This document shows, in pieces, positions 44,828-56,342 of a stretch of DNA of 64,000 bases (positions are counted from its first letter, which is position 1; each line of letters begins with the position of its first letter). Position numbers and translations under genes: made by a program. The stretch lies in NCBI GenBank assembly GCA_007115705.1, contig QXEO01000217.1, positions 868,001 to 932,000 of the forward strand, read 5' to 3'. This DNA is from Dactylis glomerata. Its lineage: Eukaryota; Streptophyta; Magnoliopsida; Poales; Poaceae. Under the pieces are notes generated by a model that was not told the origin of the DNA, did not search any database, and saw only the letters and a program-made list of their open reading frames with translations.

Positions 44828-47204
44828 CTTCTCCCTGAATCACTCCATCCGGCGTCATCTCAAAGGGGGGAAACATTGCGTTGAGCTAACACCTAATGAC
44901 TCTATAATTCCTGTCTCAAATAACTCTACACAGGTGCAGCAGTATGCAGGAGAAAATTGCATGCAAAATGGTGAAGAAAATCGCGTGCAAAATGGTGAAG
45001 AAACTCAGCCAAACGGTGCACTTCATCGCATGCTCGGCGGCAGACATGAGGGAAATCGACCTCGGATCGGTGACCAGCCGCGATCCCCAGGCGAATCCAC
45101 GCCGGGATCTGCGCAGGCGTCAGGTGCGTCAGGAGCATCCGCGCCGGGATCCACGTCTGGCGAATCATCATCGCGTGCGCAGACCGATGCGGGACCAGGT
45201 GCGGGGCCAAGCGAGCCCAGCGACTCTGGCTCCGACACGCGGCGGAACGCGACTCGCCAAGATGCGCGCACATCACCGCACCAATCTGCTGCTGACACTT
45301 GGCAGGAGGCAACGGGCGGGACCAGGCGTGGGATAGCAGGGTCCCCGACAAGATCCTCTGCGCGTCAGGAGCGTCAGGGCACTGGGATCGGCGCTGCTCC
45401 AGGATTCTCTGCGCCGAATCTTGGAGTCTCAGGATCTTCTGCACCGGATCACTCTGCCTTCCCTCCAACGACTACAGGGCGAATAACAAGGTCAAAAACA
45501 GGATTCTCTGCGCCGGATCTTGGAGTCTCAGGATCTTCTGCACCGGATCACTCTGCCTTCCCTCCAACGACTACAGGGCAAATAATAAGGTCAAAAACGG
45601 GTAAAACTAAACCAAAAATTTACACAGATGGTACAGTTCGTTATGGTTTGTCTTGTGCTACAAATGAACCTGAAAGTTTGCAAGTAGCTTTAGCCAATAA
45701 AAATTGGAAGGCAGCCATGGATGATGAATATAAGGCTTTAGTAGATAATAAAACTTGGCATCTAGTACCCAATAGAAAAGGTAGCAATTTGATAGATTGC
45801 AAATGGGTATATATAATTAAGAGAAAAGCTGATGGCACTATTGATAGATATAAAGCTAGATTAGTAGCAAAAGGTTTTAAACAAAGATATGGTATAGACT
45901 ATGAGGATACTTTTAGTCCTGTTGTTAAAGCTGCTACTATCAGACTTGTTCTAGCTATTTCAGTCTCTAAAGGATGGAGCTTGAGGCAACTAGATGTGAA
46001 GAATGCGTTTCTTCATGGTGTTCTGGAGGAAGAGGTCTATATGAAGCAACCACCTGGGTATGAAAATCCAAAGACACCACACTATGTGTGTAAGCTTGAT
46101 AAGTCACTTTATGGGCTCAAGCAAGCGCCAAGGGCATGGTTTTCCAAACTAAGCTCAAAATTGCAAGAGCTTGGTTTTCTGGCATCCAAGGCAGACACAT
46201 CACTGTTTATATATAACAAGTCCGGTATTGTTATGTTTGTGCTAGTATATGTTGATGATATCATTGTTACTAGCTCCTCCAACAAGGCAATTGATGCACT
46301 CCTTCAAGATCTTAATTCAACCTTTGCACTAAAGGATCTTGGTGACTTACACTATTTCTTGGGCATAGAAGTAAAAAGATTCAGTCAAGGTATTATATTG
46401 ACCCAAGAAAAATATGCTTTAGATTTGCTTGACAGAATTGGGTTGAAGAAATGCAAGGCGTTGCCAACACCTCTGTCGTCATCAGAAAAGCTATCAGTCA
46501 CAGAAGGAGAACTCATAGGGCCTGAAGACAGTACAAGGTACAGGAGTATAGTTGGAGCACTTCAGTATCTGACGCTCACCAGACCAGATATATCCTTCTC
46601 TGTCAATAAGGTATGCCAGTTTCTCCATGCGCCTACTACTGTCCACTGGACAGCTGTAAAAAGAATACTGAGATATGTCAGTGGAACGGCAAATCTTGGA
46701 TTAACCTTCAGAAAATCGTCCTCCACTTTAGTGAGTGCCTTTTCAGATGCTGATTGGGCAGGTTGTGTAGATGACAGAAGATCTACAGGAGGCTTTGCTG
46801 TATATTTTGGGCCTAACTTGATTTCTTGGAGTACTAGAAAACAGGCAACAATGTCAAGATCAAGCACAGAGGCTAAATACAAATCTCTAGCAAATGCTAC
46901 AGCTGAAATTATATGGATGGAATCTTTATTGAGAGAACTTGGGATTAAGAGAAACCAAGTGTCATGTTTATGGTGTGATAACATGGGTGCAACCTATCTT
47001 TCAGCTAATCCTATATTTCATGCAAGAACCAAACACATTGAAATTGATTTTCATTTTGTAAGAGAAAGAGTAGCAAGCAAACAGCTAGAGATCAGATTCA
47101 TTCCTTCCAAGGATCAAGTAGCAGATGGCTTCACCAAGGCATTGCCCACTCGACAGTTTGAAGAATTCAAATACAATCTCAATCTTAAGAAAGGTTGTGA
47201 TTGA
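44828..47204 (+). pseudogene. Copia reverse transcriptase and RNase H
   Basis: One open frame through 47204, with no ATG of its own: it belongs to the polyprotein but is out of phase with the integrase part. A Ser/Gly/Ala/Pro-rich linker (44940-45600) with a 99-bp in-frame duplication precedes RT (WKAAMDDEYKAL, DCKWVYIIKRKADG, YGLKQAPRAWF). The YVDDI catalytic motif lies at about 46248. RNase H follows (SDADWAGCVDDRRSTGGF, SSTEAKY, TKHIEIDFHFVRE). The RT/RNase H half looks intact. Stop TGA precedes the polypurine tract. Confidence 0.88.
45402..45599 (+). repeat. 99-bp in-frame tandem duplication in the Copia linker
   Basis: Units 45402-45500 and 45501-45599 are nearly the same and encode two 33-residue repeats beginning FSAP(N/D)LGVSGSSAPDHSAF. 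Confidence 0.9.
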
Positions 47205-47211
47205 GGAGGGG
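47203..47211 (+). other. Copia polypurine tract
   Basis: gaggagggg immediately before the 3' LTR. Confidence 0.85.
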
Positions 47212-47471
47212 TATTAGCGATACGAACTTGTATCGGTGTCGCATTTGTGTAACGTGTTAAGAGATAGACTTAGTCTGTTAGGTAGTTTTCTAACTTGGTG
47301 CATAATTCATGTAACTCGATCTCTATCCATCTATAAGGATGAGATCGTATCTATCTCGTTCTTGTTGTAACCTCCTCTGTACCGTGATTGCATTGCTATC
47401 GATGCCCCTATATAAACACGTACTCGATGGGAGTCCAACCATCATTCTCTGGAAAACCTCTAGCGATCATA
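47212..47471 (+). repeat. Copia 3' LTR
   Basis: 260 bp; differs from 8141-8400 at about seven positions. Ends gatcata before ATGTT. Confidence 0.92.
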
Positions 47472-47476
47472 ATGTT

Positions 47477-48004
47477 CACGTGGCCTCAACATGTACAAAC
47501 TCATGAAATAAAAAATTAGCAAAATAGGGTAACCAGTCCCACCCTAGCCGTTGGACAAAACGGCCTCCACTTTGTTGGTTTTCCTTGCCTCCACCGGGCT
47601 CTTAAGCACCAACACGTGGGCGGAAACCACAAATCAGTTTTTAAGTGCTTTTTTATTTTTTTATCGTGTTATTTTTTTGTCTCTAGTATGCGGATGTCTT
47701 GGCCGTGAGGACGACATCACACGATATAAATGATTCATGACTCTTTTGTCCTGTTGTGGTCATCATGGCGGCTGACACTGTAGAGTTTGTGGTGTCGGGT
47801 CGACAAGATTAGATGATATTGCAGGACTTATCCGATACTTCTGCCCTTTGTGGCGGCATTAGTGGCAATGAAGGTGTCAAATAAATTTCTGTCAAGTGTT
47901 CTCACGTTTTATTCTTTGGGGTTCCTAGTCTTCTTCACCGCCAGTTCAAATGTTCATTGACGAATCAACGATTTGATGTGGCATGCAAGTGGTCTATCTG
48001 TGGC
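47477..48004. other. Low-copy flank, no gene supported
   Basis: No conserved ORF. It lies between the Copia element and paralogous copy 2. Confidence 0.4.
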
Positions 48005-49480
48005 CATTGTGTGTTCTACGCTATCAAATTCCATCTATCTGGTGGGCTGCTGAAGTGAATTTTCTAAATATTTAATGTTTATCCAGCTTGTGGCGGTTCA
48101 CTATGTCGTTGAAGTTTTTCACCTGAGTCTTAGTGAAAGGTTGAGATGCAAAAGCTGAAACTAGAGACTATAACTTTGAATGTTGTCGATTTATCACAAA
48201 CATTTCTTCTTTGTGTTTTTTCCAGTTTGATCATTTAATTAGTTTAGTAAGGTCAAAATTGTTTATTGAAAGGAAAACATGTACATGTTAGACAAAATAC
48301 TACTTTTACAGCTAACATCGTAACACACAAGCAACAATCTCGTTGCACTGCCACACATAAAGTTGTTAGTTATCAGGAGCAGGAGATATGCAACTTCAAC
48401 GCTCAAAGCTACAAAACGGCTATGGTGACGACTCGTGATTCTTGAACATCAGTGTCTACAACTGTTGCTTCACAAGGCTATTGATTTGGTGTTATGTGCG
48501 GTTCTGACACCTCTCACCCCTAAATTCGTGTGGTAGTTCTGAGTGCCATTTATCACGCTTTGTTTATTGTTGCCCGATGCATCCATGGATCTTAGCTAAA
48601 TGATACAACTTTGTTATTTATCTTGGCCTATCTCTAGAGATTGTGGCCTCGCCCAAGTTTTATATGTATGTTTGATGTATATATTGGCGTATTTTGATCA
48701 TGCATTCATTTATTCAATTGTGATCTTGTGGGGAAGCAAGGGGTATTCCCCGGCCTCTGCATGAATTATGTCCTGATTGTACAGTGTATCATCCCACCTA
48801 TTCTATCATCATAATGGCGATACAAAAATAAAAGAGAAGATTTTTTGGGCACTGCCTCAGCTATGCCTCTTATCTCCACCACACATGAGCTGGCCAATGG
48901 TTGGGATACTTTTGTCTGCATCTGAAGCATCTAGCCCGTGATTCACAGCCAAGTAAACTAAACAAAATCTTAGTCAACGCTGCGCTAGCTGACAAACTTT
49001 CTCTCCAATCATCATTGCACTTTGCTGGTCCATGCATCTACTGAAGCAAGCGGGTGTAGCTGAGACGGTGCTCAGCTACATCTTTTCCCAAAAATAAACT
49101 GTCAGAAAATATCAAGGAAAACCTACTTATGTATTATGATATTATTCATGGATCGCCATCCACGGTAGCGGAATATATTGTATGTGACCTTCACTATACA
49201 CTTGCATCTAGAAACGGCAAGCACTAATTGATCCATGGAATGAGATAAGCCCACATGTCTATCCAATGCACAACCATGTTGATAACTTGTATAAAGCGCA
49301 AAACTCCATCTTTATTAAAGATAATAATATCTCAACTGTTCCAAATTTACTAACAAAAAACTGAAACCCCATCCAAATTCTAGCCGTAGTTTCCTTGTCA
49401 ATTCCACTTAACCAGTTCCCAAACATATTTCTCATATTGGTTGGTGGAGGCAAATTATAGGTGATATGCACAGTGCACCA
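48005..49480. other. Paralogous copy 2
   Basis: Matches copy 1 (72-424 joined to 3904-4560) over 48005-48840, and copy 3 (58396-58930) over about 48560-49480 (ttgataacttgtataaag, aattctag(c/t)cgt(a/g)gttt, aaattataggtgat). It lacks the 425-3903 element of copy 1 and carries its own insert (48847-49072). No ORF is conserved across the copies, so the duplicated part seems non-coding or decayed. Confidence 0.65.
48847..49072. mobile_element. Small inverted-repeat element in copy 2
   Basis: Ends gggcactgcctcagcta and the inverse of gagcaccgtctcagcta. The interior is absent from copy 3 at the same place. No clear target duplication, so class unknown. Confidence 0.45.
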
Positions 49481-49838
49481 AATAAAAACCGAGCAAAGGA
49501 ATATAAGATCGACAAATTCTGAATATTCTCATTTGAGTGTTACATAGGCAACATGTCTTATCCCCATTCCAATTTTGATTTACCAGATTATATTTATTAA
49601 GTAAAACCTTTATAATGGGAAACCACATAACTTTTTTTATTATATAGAGTTGAATCTTGAGCTTCCATATCTACATGCAAAAAGCTTGATAGTGGAAAAG
49701 GAAACGTACGGTCTCGGGGACGTATTAATGTCGCATTTAACATACCAAACTGAACCTGAAGTGGAGAGGACGTGGCCTGTTTCTTATCTTGCACATCAAC
49801 AGTAGGCTACTCCAAGATGTTGTTGGGCTTATTCCTTA

Positions 49839-50121
49839 GGCTGCTCATAGTGCATAGTAACATAGAGTAGTAACATGCACATGTTACTAATCCATGTTAC
49901 TATCTTTATAGTGAGTAGTAACATATTTGTGGTGTCATGCAATTATATTTATTAGGTTATAGACTCATTTTGTCTTGAAAAGTGTGATGTTATGGTAACA
50001 TAGCTAGTTACCACAACATTCTCTTTCTTCAATTAATGACTTGTCATGTCACTAAAATGCTTAGTTGGCACTTGCATGTAATTTTATGTTACTACTAATG
50101 TTACTCTCACTATGAGTAGTC
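49839..50121. mobile_element. Tourist-like (PIF/Harbinger) MITE
   Basis: Ends ggctgctcatagtg and cactatgagtagtc, flanked by TTA at 49836-49838 and 50122-50124. Repeated gttacta/tagtaac motifs occur inside. Confidence 0.8.
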
Positions 50122-50650
50122 TTACCAGATCTCCATCCTTCTCTCCATATCATTTGTTAGCATTTGGATCATCGTACCGGGGTGCATAATTCATATGTAC
50201 ATCATCTGGTCAACCATTGTTAACTCTGCCCTCTACTTCAAACGCAGTAATGAACCCCTCGCCTTCATAAAAACGACCCGTTTCTTCTTCTTCTTCTTTT
50301 GAATGGAGACAACGCACCCGATTTTTTTTGCTTCCATTAACGTCGTGGAAATTTGCATCTCCGTTTCTTCTAGAATGAACTGCGAGGGTTAGAGGCCTAG
50401 ATGAGAATACACTCCCTACATGGTTCTCTCTTGTAAATTTCATTTCTACTTCCTATGTTTGCCCAATCAGAGAGCCGACCGCAAAGAAGGCCATATAATC
50501 ACAACAATGTCTATATGGACAGCCCTTAACACGTATCCATATATGTATCAACCGGAGTCCACCTCTCAATGGCTTTGCGGGGTCATTCTATAAAATTCAG
50601 CGATGAAGGTGTGTCTTCAACCTTTAAAGCATCGATCTTCCCTAACTTAG

Positions 50651-51228
50651 CTAGGTCAGCTTTGGAAGGGAAAAGATGTTGAATGCATGCGATCCCGCTG
50701 GCTTTAGATCTCCCTGATAGTCACCAGGAACTGAGCACTCTAGCTCCTTTACCACTTCTTGCACTATCATTACACCTCCAAAAACCTTGATAGTGCGGCC
50801 TATATATCTTGCCACTCTATCAAGCTTTAAATGGATATCTGGTCTTGATGGAATCTCGAAGAACATTAGCTCATTGCAGAAAATCCCACACGTGATTGTT
50901 TGTTGATTTTGGTAACGGAAGAAGAGTGCATATTTCTTGTCGATATGGGTTGCAACTTCATAATAAATGCATATTATCCCCTTGAATTTCAAGACGAAGT
51001 GGCCCGCGAAACCGCACCTTCTTACCTTTGGCAGTAGGATTAACATCGGAGGAAGATAACTCCACAAGAATCATCTCCTGAGATGGCAAAGCAGTTTGGG
51101 GCAGAAGCGCCGGTGGAGGAGCTGGACATGTAGGCTGCTCCGGGCGAGTGATCCTTTACACCGCCTAGCACGACGTCGTACCGAGGCGCTACATACCACC
51201 ACGCCCACAAGGCAACTAGTTGGGCCAT
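50651..51228 (-). pseudogene. Unknown gene remnant in two overlapping frames
   Basis: The first frame (51228-51040) starts MAQLVALWAWWYVAPRYDVV. The second (51067-50651) reads on as RRCGFAGHFVLKFKGIICIY and then FFEIPSRPDIHLKLDRVARY. Both look like genuine protein and overlap by 28 bp in different phases, so one frameshift or an unrecognised splice joins them. No family is recognised. The remnant lies between a Tourist MITE and a Harbinger-like element. Confidence 0.35.
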
Positions 51229-51244
51229 ATAGCTCAGTCATGTA

Positions 51245-52353
51245 GGGTGTGTTTGGTAGCCCGGTCCACTAGAGAGTAGCTATTTGTACTCATACATGCT
51301 GACCCTAGCCAGGCTGAGGTCAGATTTTCTTACGTGTTTGGTAGGTTGGGCCAACAGAGAAATGTTGAGTGCATCTGTTGTTTGGTAAGTTGTATGTGGT
51401 AAGAATAGCTGAGGAGGTTGACTCTTTGCACAAAAACCCTTTCTTCCAAAATTGAAACGTGATCGGATCCATATATACAAAATTAAAAGCAATCTGGTAG
51501 ATATATACAAAATTAAAAACAAACAGGTCCCTCTAAACAAAAAGAAAAAGCAATTAGGTCCCTGCCACCATGAGCTCCGGCGCAGGCAAGCTGACCGGTG
51601 CTGGGAGGCGCTGGCCGGTGCGGGGCGACGCGCTGCTGGCCGGTACGGGCGGACGCGGCACTGGCCAGTGCGGGCTGAGGCAGCGCTGGCGGACGCGGTG
51701 CTGGCCGGTGCGGGCTGACGCGGCGCTGGCCGACGCGGTGCTGGCCGGTGCAGGACGACGCGGCTCTGCGAGGGGCGGAGCGGTGCTGGCCAGTACGGGG
51801 CAGCGACGGCGGTGGTTGTCGGCCGTGGAGATCCAGCGGGAAGTGGGTAGCCTTGGACCGGCGGTGGTGGTTGCCGGCCGTGCGGATGCGTCGGGATCCA
51901 TGGAGATCCGGCGGGGCGCAAGGTAGCCGTGGAGATCCGGCGGGGCGCGGGGTGGTCGTGGAAATCCGACGGGCGCCGGCGGTGGTGGTTGCTGCCCGGC
52001 TTCCTTGCCTTTGCTTGGCCGACCGTCGACGGGAGAGGAGAAGGCGGGGGCGGGGCGGGAGGACGCGGCCACGGGAGAGAGATGGGGGTGGGGAAAATGA
52101 GGGAGGGAAAGAGGTGGGGGTGAGGGTCTGGGGGGCTCCGCGGGGGCAGCTACAGTGATTTGCGGGCTGAGTTCAGCTCGGTCGAGTTGTGAAGCTCGAT
52201 TTGAGCTTCTCAACTCGGCCTGGCTGAGGGGCAGTTTTCGCATGAACTCGGCAGTGCTAGGTTGGACCGACACGGGCTACCGAACAACAATTTGTCCATT
52301 CGGCTTGGTTAGGATGAGAATATCTGGGTGCACACAGGCTACCAAACACACCC
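51245..52353. mobile_element. Non-autonomous Harbinger-like element with GC-rich repeats
   Basis: Perfect 17-bp ends gggtgtgtttggtagcc and its inverse (52337-52353), flanked by GTA (51242-51244 and 52354-52356). The ends resemble Tourist-type gggtctgtttgg. The interior (51585-51800) is a degenerate repeat of gctggccggtgcgg with gacgcgg spacers. Frames up to 239 residues on the minus strand are Pro/Ala-rich composition artefacts. Confidence 0.7.
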
Positions 52354-52356
52354 GTA

Positions 52357-53060
52357 GTTCTATTTCTTCTTTTTTTTCTTACTTTTTTCTTTTCAGATTT
52401 TATTTCTTTTATGTTTTGTTGTTTATATCTTGTTTCTTTTTTGCGTTTTCAGTATCCTAAATGTTTTCAAAGCCTGATACTTTTGAGATATTTTAGAAAA
52501 ATGATTGTTTCTGTGAAAAGAAATGTTCTAATTAAACCTTAACATTTTTGCAATCTAAAATTGCTTAAATGTTGATTTTTTAAATTAAAATATTCTAAAA
52601 ATCTGAACAATTTTCCATTTTTTTGGGAATTTTGAAACATAAAATAAAGTAATTAAATATAAAATGAAAAAACGAAAAATTGAAATTGGATTAGAGAACC
52701 AAACAGAAAAACATATCAAAAAATCAAAAGAAAAACTATCAACATAAAAAACCAAGAAAACACTGAGAAAACAAAATCGAAATCAAAGGAGCAAGAAGAA
52801 AGTGCGTCGGCCCTTTAGATGTCGCTGCACATTTTGTAAATGCCCATTAGTGGGGTCGAGCTACACTGACGCACATGCGAACCTTGCAGGACTAATTTAC
52901 ATCAATCAAGTTACCTTAAGTTGCATCTTGTAACTTACCCGTGGAGACTATGTATTTTTGTTTTTTTTATACAGGCCACACAATACATATATTTAAATTT
53001 CGTGCATACATAGGCATTAATTCAAATTACCTACGTGCAAATATTTTTTACAATATTTTG
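52357..53060. other. AT-rich intergenic DNA
   Basis: Poly-A/T-rich, no gene or repeat terminus supported. Confidence 0.5.
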
Positions 53061-53790
53061 GACTCAAAATATGTTAGCCAACACGAGACTTGTCCACCAA
53101 AGAGCGATCAGAGACCGCGCATCCAACTCCTCCTTACCCCAGCCCGACAAGGATAGGGCATAGAACCGGCCGCTGGTGAGGAGATCACCCGGGTTGCCGC
53201 CCGGGTCGCCCAGGCATGTCCTATATGCCACACTGGTCGGCGCAGACAGGGCGCCGCACACCCCCACACGAGTGAGTGTCGGACCGTTAAGCGCTGCCTG
53301 GGAGGGAGGAGATGGCCGGTGAGGACCACACCGACAAGGAGAGGTGGCCGGCGAGGAGGAAAATAACCTGAGAGGAAGAAGCGAGAAAGCAAGCCCGGCA
53401 GCCCTAGCCAACGACGTAAATGACGCGGCTGGCTGCGGCGTCGCTGGCAAAGGTGAGACCTGGACCTCGCCGGACGCGGGGATGGCGCGGTTGGCCGCGC
53501 CATCGCCAGCGGAGACGAGGAAGATCTTAGGGATGTGGGTGCGGTGGGTCTTAGGGTTCGGGTTTCGCTGGCGATGAGGTCAGGGTATGATGGGGTCTCA
53601 CCAACAATGGAGGTGGAAGGTTAGAGGGATGGTCACTGGGGGGCGACGGACCGGCGGAGGTGGCGGTTGGGTAAGGCGTCGCGGTAGCGGCGCCGGCCAC
53701 GCGGGTGGTGGGCGGCGGCAGTTCGGCCGGCGGCGGGTGGACAGGTCAGGAGTTTTAAGATGACCGAGGAAGAAGAGGCGTTTTGATGGG
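53061..53790. other. GC-rich island, unassigned
   Basis: Abrupt shift to high GC with ggcggcg and gccggcgagg phrases. Frames up to 131 residues exist on both strands but none looks conserved. It may be a captured leader or the core of an unrecognised non-autonomous element. Confidence 0.3.
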
Positions 53791-54196
53791 CCGCGGCCAA
53801 TGTCGCTTCAGGGTGTGCGGTGTCCCGTTGGGAACGACCAGCACGGTGTATAGGCGTCCCCAGTCGCCCATGACCTCCTCACGGGTGGCTCAGCTAATTA
53901 GAATAACCCTATCGAGTTTGGACAAACTGGATATTTGCACCTAATTCGATCGACAACTTAGATGATCACGACGTTGACATCACTCAACCAAAGTACCACA
54001 GTCAGCAAGCATCTGGACAAGCCAGGCATGAAAAATTTGAACTAATGTATACATGCAGAATTGCAGATACGATTTGAACCGCAGCTCACAACAAGACTAA
54101 TAAACAACTGACCTATATATTGCGACATCAAATTATTATCGTAAAATCTAACGAGTGATGTATAATGTATGAGTCCCTAAGTCCCTATACACAGTT

Positions 54197-54820
54197 TCAT
54201 ATACCGAGGCAGTCGAGGAAGTACGTGGCCACTGCGTCCTTGAGCCATGAGGCGCCTTTCAGGTGACGAAGCTTGCACAGGTCACCCTTGCAGTTGCGGC
54301 GGCACACCGGTAGACCGTCATGCCTCTCCACGACCGGCTTGTCCAGGACGGCGATCTCGCACCGCAGCACGAGGGAGTCGTCCCGGAGGTACTCCGGCGA
54401 CTTCTCCAGCGCCTTCTTCGAGATGGTGAGGCCCCAGTGCTCGACGTCCTCGCTGAAATCCACGAGGTGGCTTTTGCCAGAAAACCGTACCGTTGCCGGC
54501 GCGGTCTCGCCGGCGGCCTGGCGAGGCACCAGGCTGAACCTGACCTCGGCGCGGACCTTGGTGTCCACCAGCCGCTTCCAGCCTTCTGCCATCTTCAGGG
54601 AGAAGGAGATGTAAGCGTTCGTCTCCTTGCCCCTGTTCGGATAGTAGCAGATCTTCCAGGCGCGGCCGGCCGCCGTGAACTTGTGCGTGTCGATGTGCTC
54701 GCCGGGGGCGTGCAGCTTGGTCGCAGAGTATCCCTCCACCGTGAGCTCGTGTGAGCCATTGCTCGTCGTGGCGGTGATGATCGAGCGCGTGGGCGGCGGC
54801 GGAAGCTGCGTGCTCACCAT
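54197..54820 (-). CDS. MATH-domain protein without BTB (207 residues)
   Basis: The start ATG at 54820 has a good context (accATGG read on the minus strand) and a tatatatc TATA-like box about 70 bp upstream. Residues about 24-160 form a MATH domain (SHELTVEGYSATK, FTAAGRAWKICYYPNRGKET, YISFSLKM, WGLTISKKALEKSPEYLRDD). Grass MATH-BTB proteins use this domain to bind substrates for CUL3 ubiquitin ligases. Here a 47-residue Cys-containing tail (C173, C177, C182) ending in AVATYFLDCLGI replaces the BTB part, so it cannot recruit CUL3 in the usual way and might act as a competitor or be a decaying copy. The frame is intact. A full MATH-BTB gene lies 5.4 kb away on the same strand. Confidence 0.8.
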   Translation of the reverse strand: MVSTQLPPPPTRSIITATTSNGSHELTVEGYSATKLHAPGEHIDTHKFTAAGRAWKICYYPNRGKETNAYISFSLKMAEGWKRLVDTKVRAEVRFSLVPRQAAGETAPATVRFSGKSHLVDFSEDVEHWGLTISKKALEKSPEYLRDDSLVLRCEIAVLDKPVVERHDGLPVCRRNCKGDLCKLRHLKGASWLKDAVATYFLDCLGI

Positions 54821-54882
54821 GGTTGCTCGCCGAGATCGGATCTAGGAGGCGAAACGTGATTGATGCAAGGCGCGGGATCGAT

Positions 54883-54894
54883 ATAGATATATAA
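54883..54894 (-). promoter_or_regulatory. TATA box of the MATH gene
   Basis: Minus-strand tttatatatct-like sequence 63-74 bp before the ATG; position typical for a plant core promoter. Confidence 0.45.
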
Positions 54895-55148
54895 AACGTG
54901 TTTGCTAGTCCTTTGCTAATTGTGAATCTTATACTCTTATTATCGGCGGTGGGGCGTGTGCATCTTATACTCCTAGTCTAATTTGTTCTTGCAACGAGAT
55001 GCATCTTTGTAGTATCATAATCTATTTCTGTGTCGCCTATGATGTGCAGAGTCCGGACTTGAGAACATGGTTGCCGATCGAGTCGGTTACCATCACGAGT
55101 ACGATGAGGGACTAGTTATTCCAAGCAGTTTTACACCTCCAATGTTGG

Positions 55149-55345
55149 GATTTTTTTTTTAGACAAACAGAGATCGCTCCCCGGTTCCATTGATCAAAAC
55201 GGAACCACAAGCGTTCTTTGAACAAACTAAAAACCCAAACGTGGGTAAAGTGGAAAAGAACCCTAGATGCGTCCATCTACGAAACTATCCGGGGTTTTAC
55301 AGTGCTTACAGACGGCAAAGTAGCCAGAGGGGCAGATAGCGCACA
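55149..55345 (-). mobile_element. 3' end of a LINE-like element (minus)
   Basis: Minus-strand sequence ...gatcaatggaaccggggagc...gtctaaaaaaaaaa: a typical plant LINE tail with poly-A (poly-T at 55149-55158). No ORF remains. The GC-rich block 57690-58330 may be a separated 5' part of the same element. Confidence 0.5.
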
Positions 55346-56342
55346 CAACTGTGTCTATTGTTAATTGAGCCCGTTTATATTAGCCCATATTAGATTTTAG
55401 AAATTCTTAAAAATCTCAAAGTCATGTGTGTGAGTCTATGTAGTATGCAGCCCAAGTGTTTGGCTACACAAAGATAAGAGGTGAGAGCTAAGTTAGTGCC
55501 ACATGGAAAGTTGGAAGGAATATAGACCAAGATATAAGGTGGGATATTGGACCACTTGGTAAGTGGGTGAGAATAGAAGAGTCACATGCGCGCTCCTCCT
55601 CCTCCTCGCTCGTCTCGACACGACTCGAAGCGCGTGCGCACCGTGGTTTGTGAAATTGAGCCCAAATATTTGACCGAGTCTTCGACGGATGCGTCATAGC
55701 TAGTCGGTTCACGTCGCTCGTAGATCGTCGGCTGCTATAACCGACTCGGGCATACGACGTGGGCATGGCCCATGTTGCTAGAAGTTGTTTCACCGCCGCA
55801 CACACCTTGGAACTGATCTAGGTTTTTCCTCTCGCTGCTTGTGCCACCACAGTAGTCTACTCTATCCTGAGCACCGGCATGCACCGACGAATAGGTCTTT
55901 GGAACCACTCACCTTTGCGATCCTGAACGGGAGTGGGCGAATTAGGTTTTTGGGAAGTGCTCCACGCGACTGCTTAAGTTCTTCATCACGGTTCGTCTTC
56001 CTTGAAAGTCGGGTTGTGCTGCCTACCGCCGTCTTCATCGTTGTTTGCTTCGACCGGTCTTCTCCAACATTGTCATCAGCAACATCACCGTTGCGACTTC
56101 ATCTACAAATGTATGGTACGTGTGGCGTACTACTGTTTGCCTGTTCATTGTGTTCTGCAAGTATATGTTTAGCTGCTGCTTGTTCTGTTTATCATGTTGT
56201 TTAGTACATCTAGTATATTCGAGTTACATGTGGTAGTAGTTACTATTGTCATGTTTAATATTCTAGAATTTATAATGGAAATTGTGCCTAATTTCTCATC
56301 AAACCAAAAAACCTAATTGTAGGCAATTTCTTGAATTAAGTA

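Larger units (their letters stand above)
8141..47471 (+). mobile_element. Copia LTR retrotransposon, host of the nested block
   Basis: Two 260-bp LTRs (8141-8400 and 47212-47471) are flanked by perfect ATGTT target duplicates (8136-8140 and 47472-47476). Immediately after the 5' LTR is a tggtatcagagc primer site. Domain order is Gag, protease, integrase, reverse transcriptase, RNase H, diagnostic of Copia. Removing the two insertions (9118-39388 plus TSD and 40724-44552 plus TSD) gives about 5.2 kb, normal for the superfamily. Gag carries frameshifts and the polyprotein has a stop, so this copy is inactive. LTRs differ at about 7 of 260 positions by hand count. It is the oldest layer of the nest. 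Confidence 0.93.

Noticed and set aside
51280..52273. Long minus-strand ORFs of 213 and 239 residues
   Set aside because: They lie in the GC-rich repeats of a Harbinger-like element; the Pro/Ala/Arg-rich composition and overlapping frames on both strands mark them as composition artefacts.
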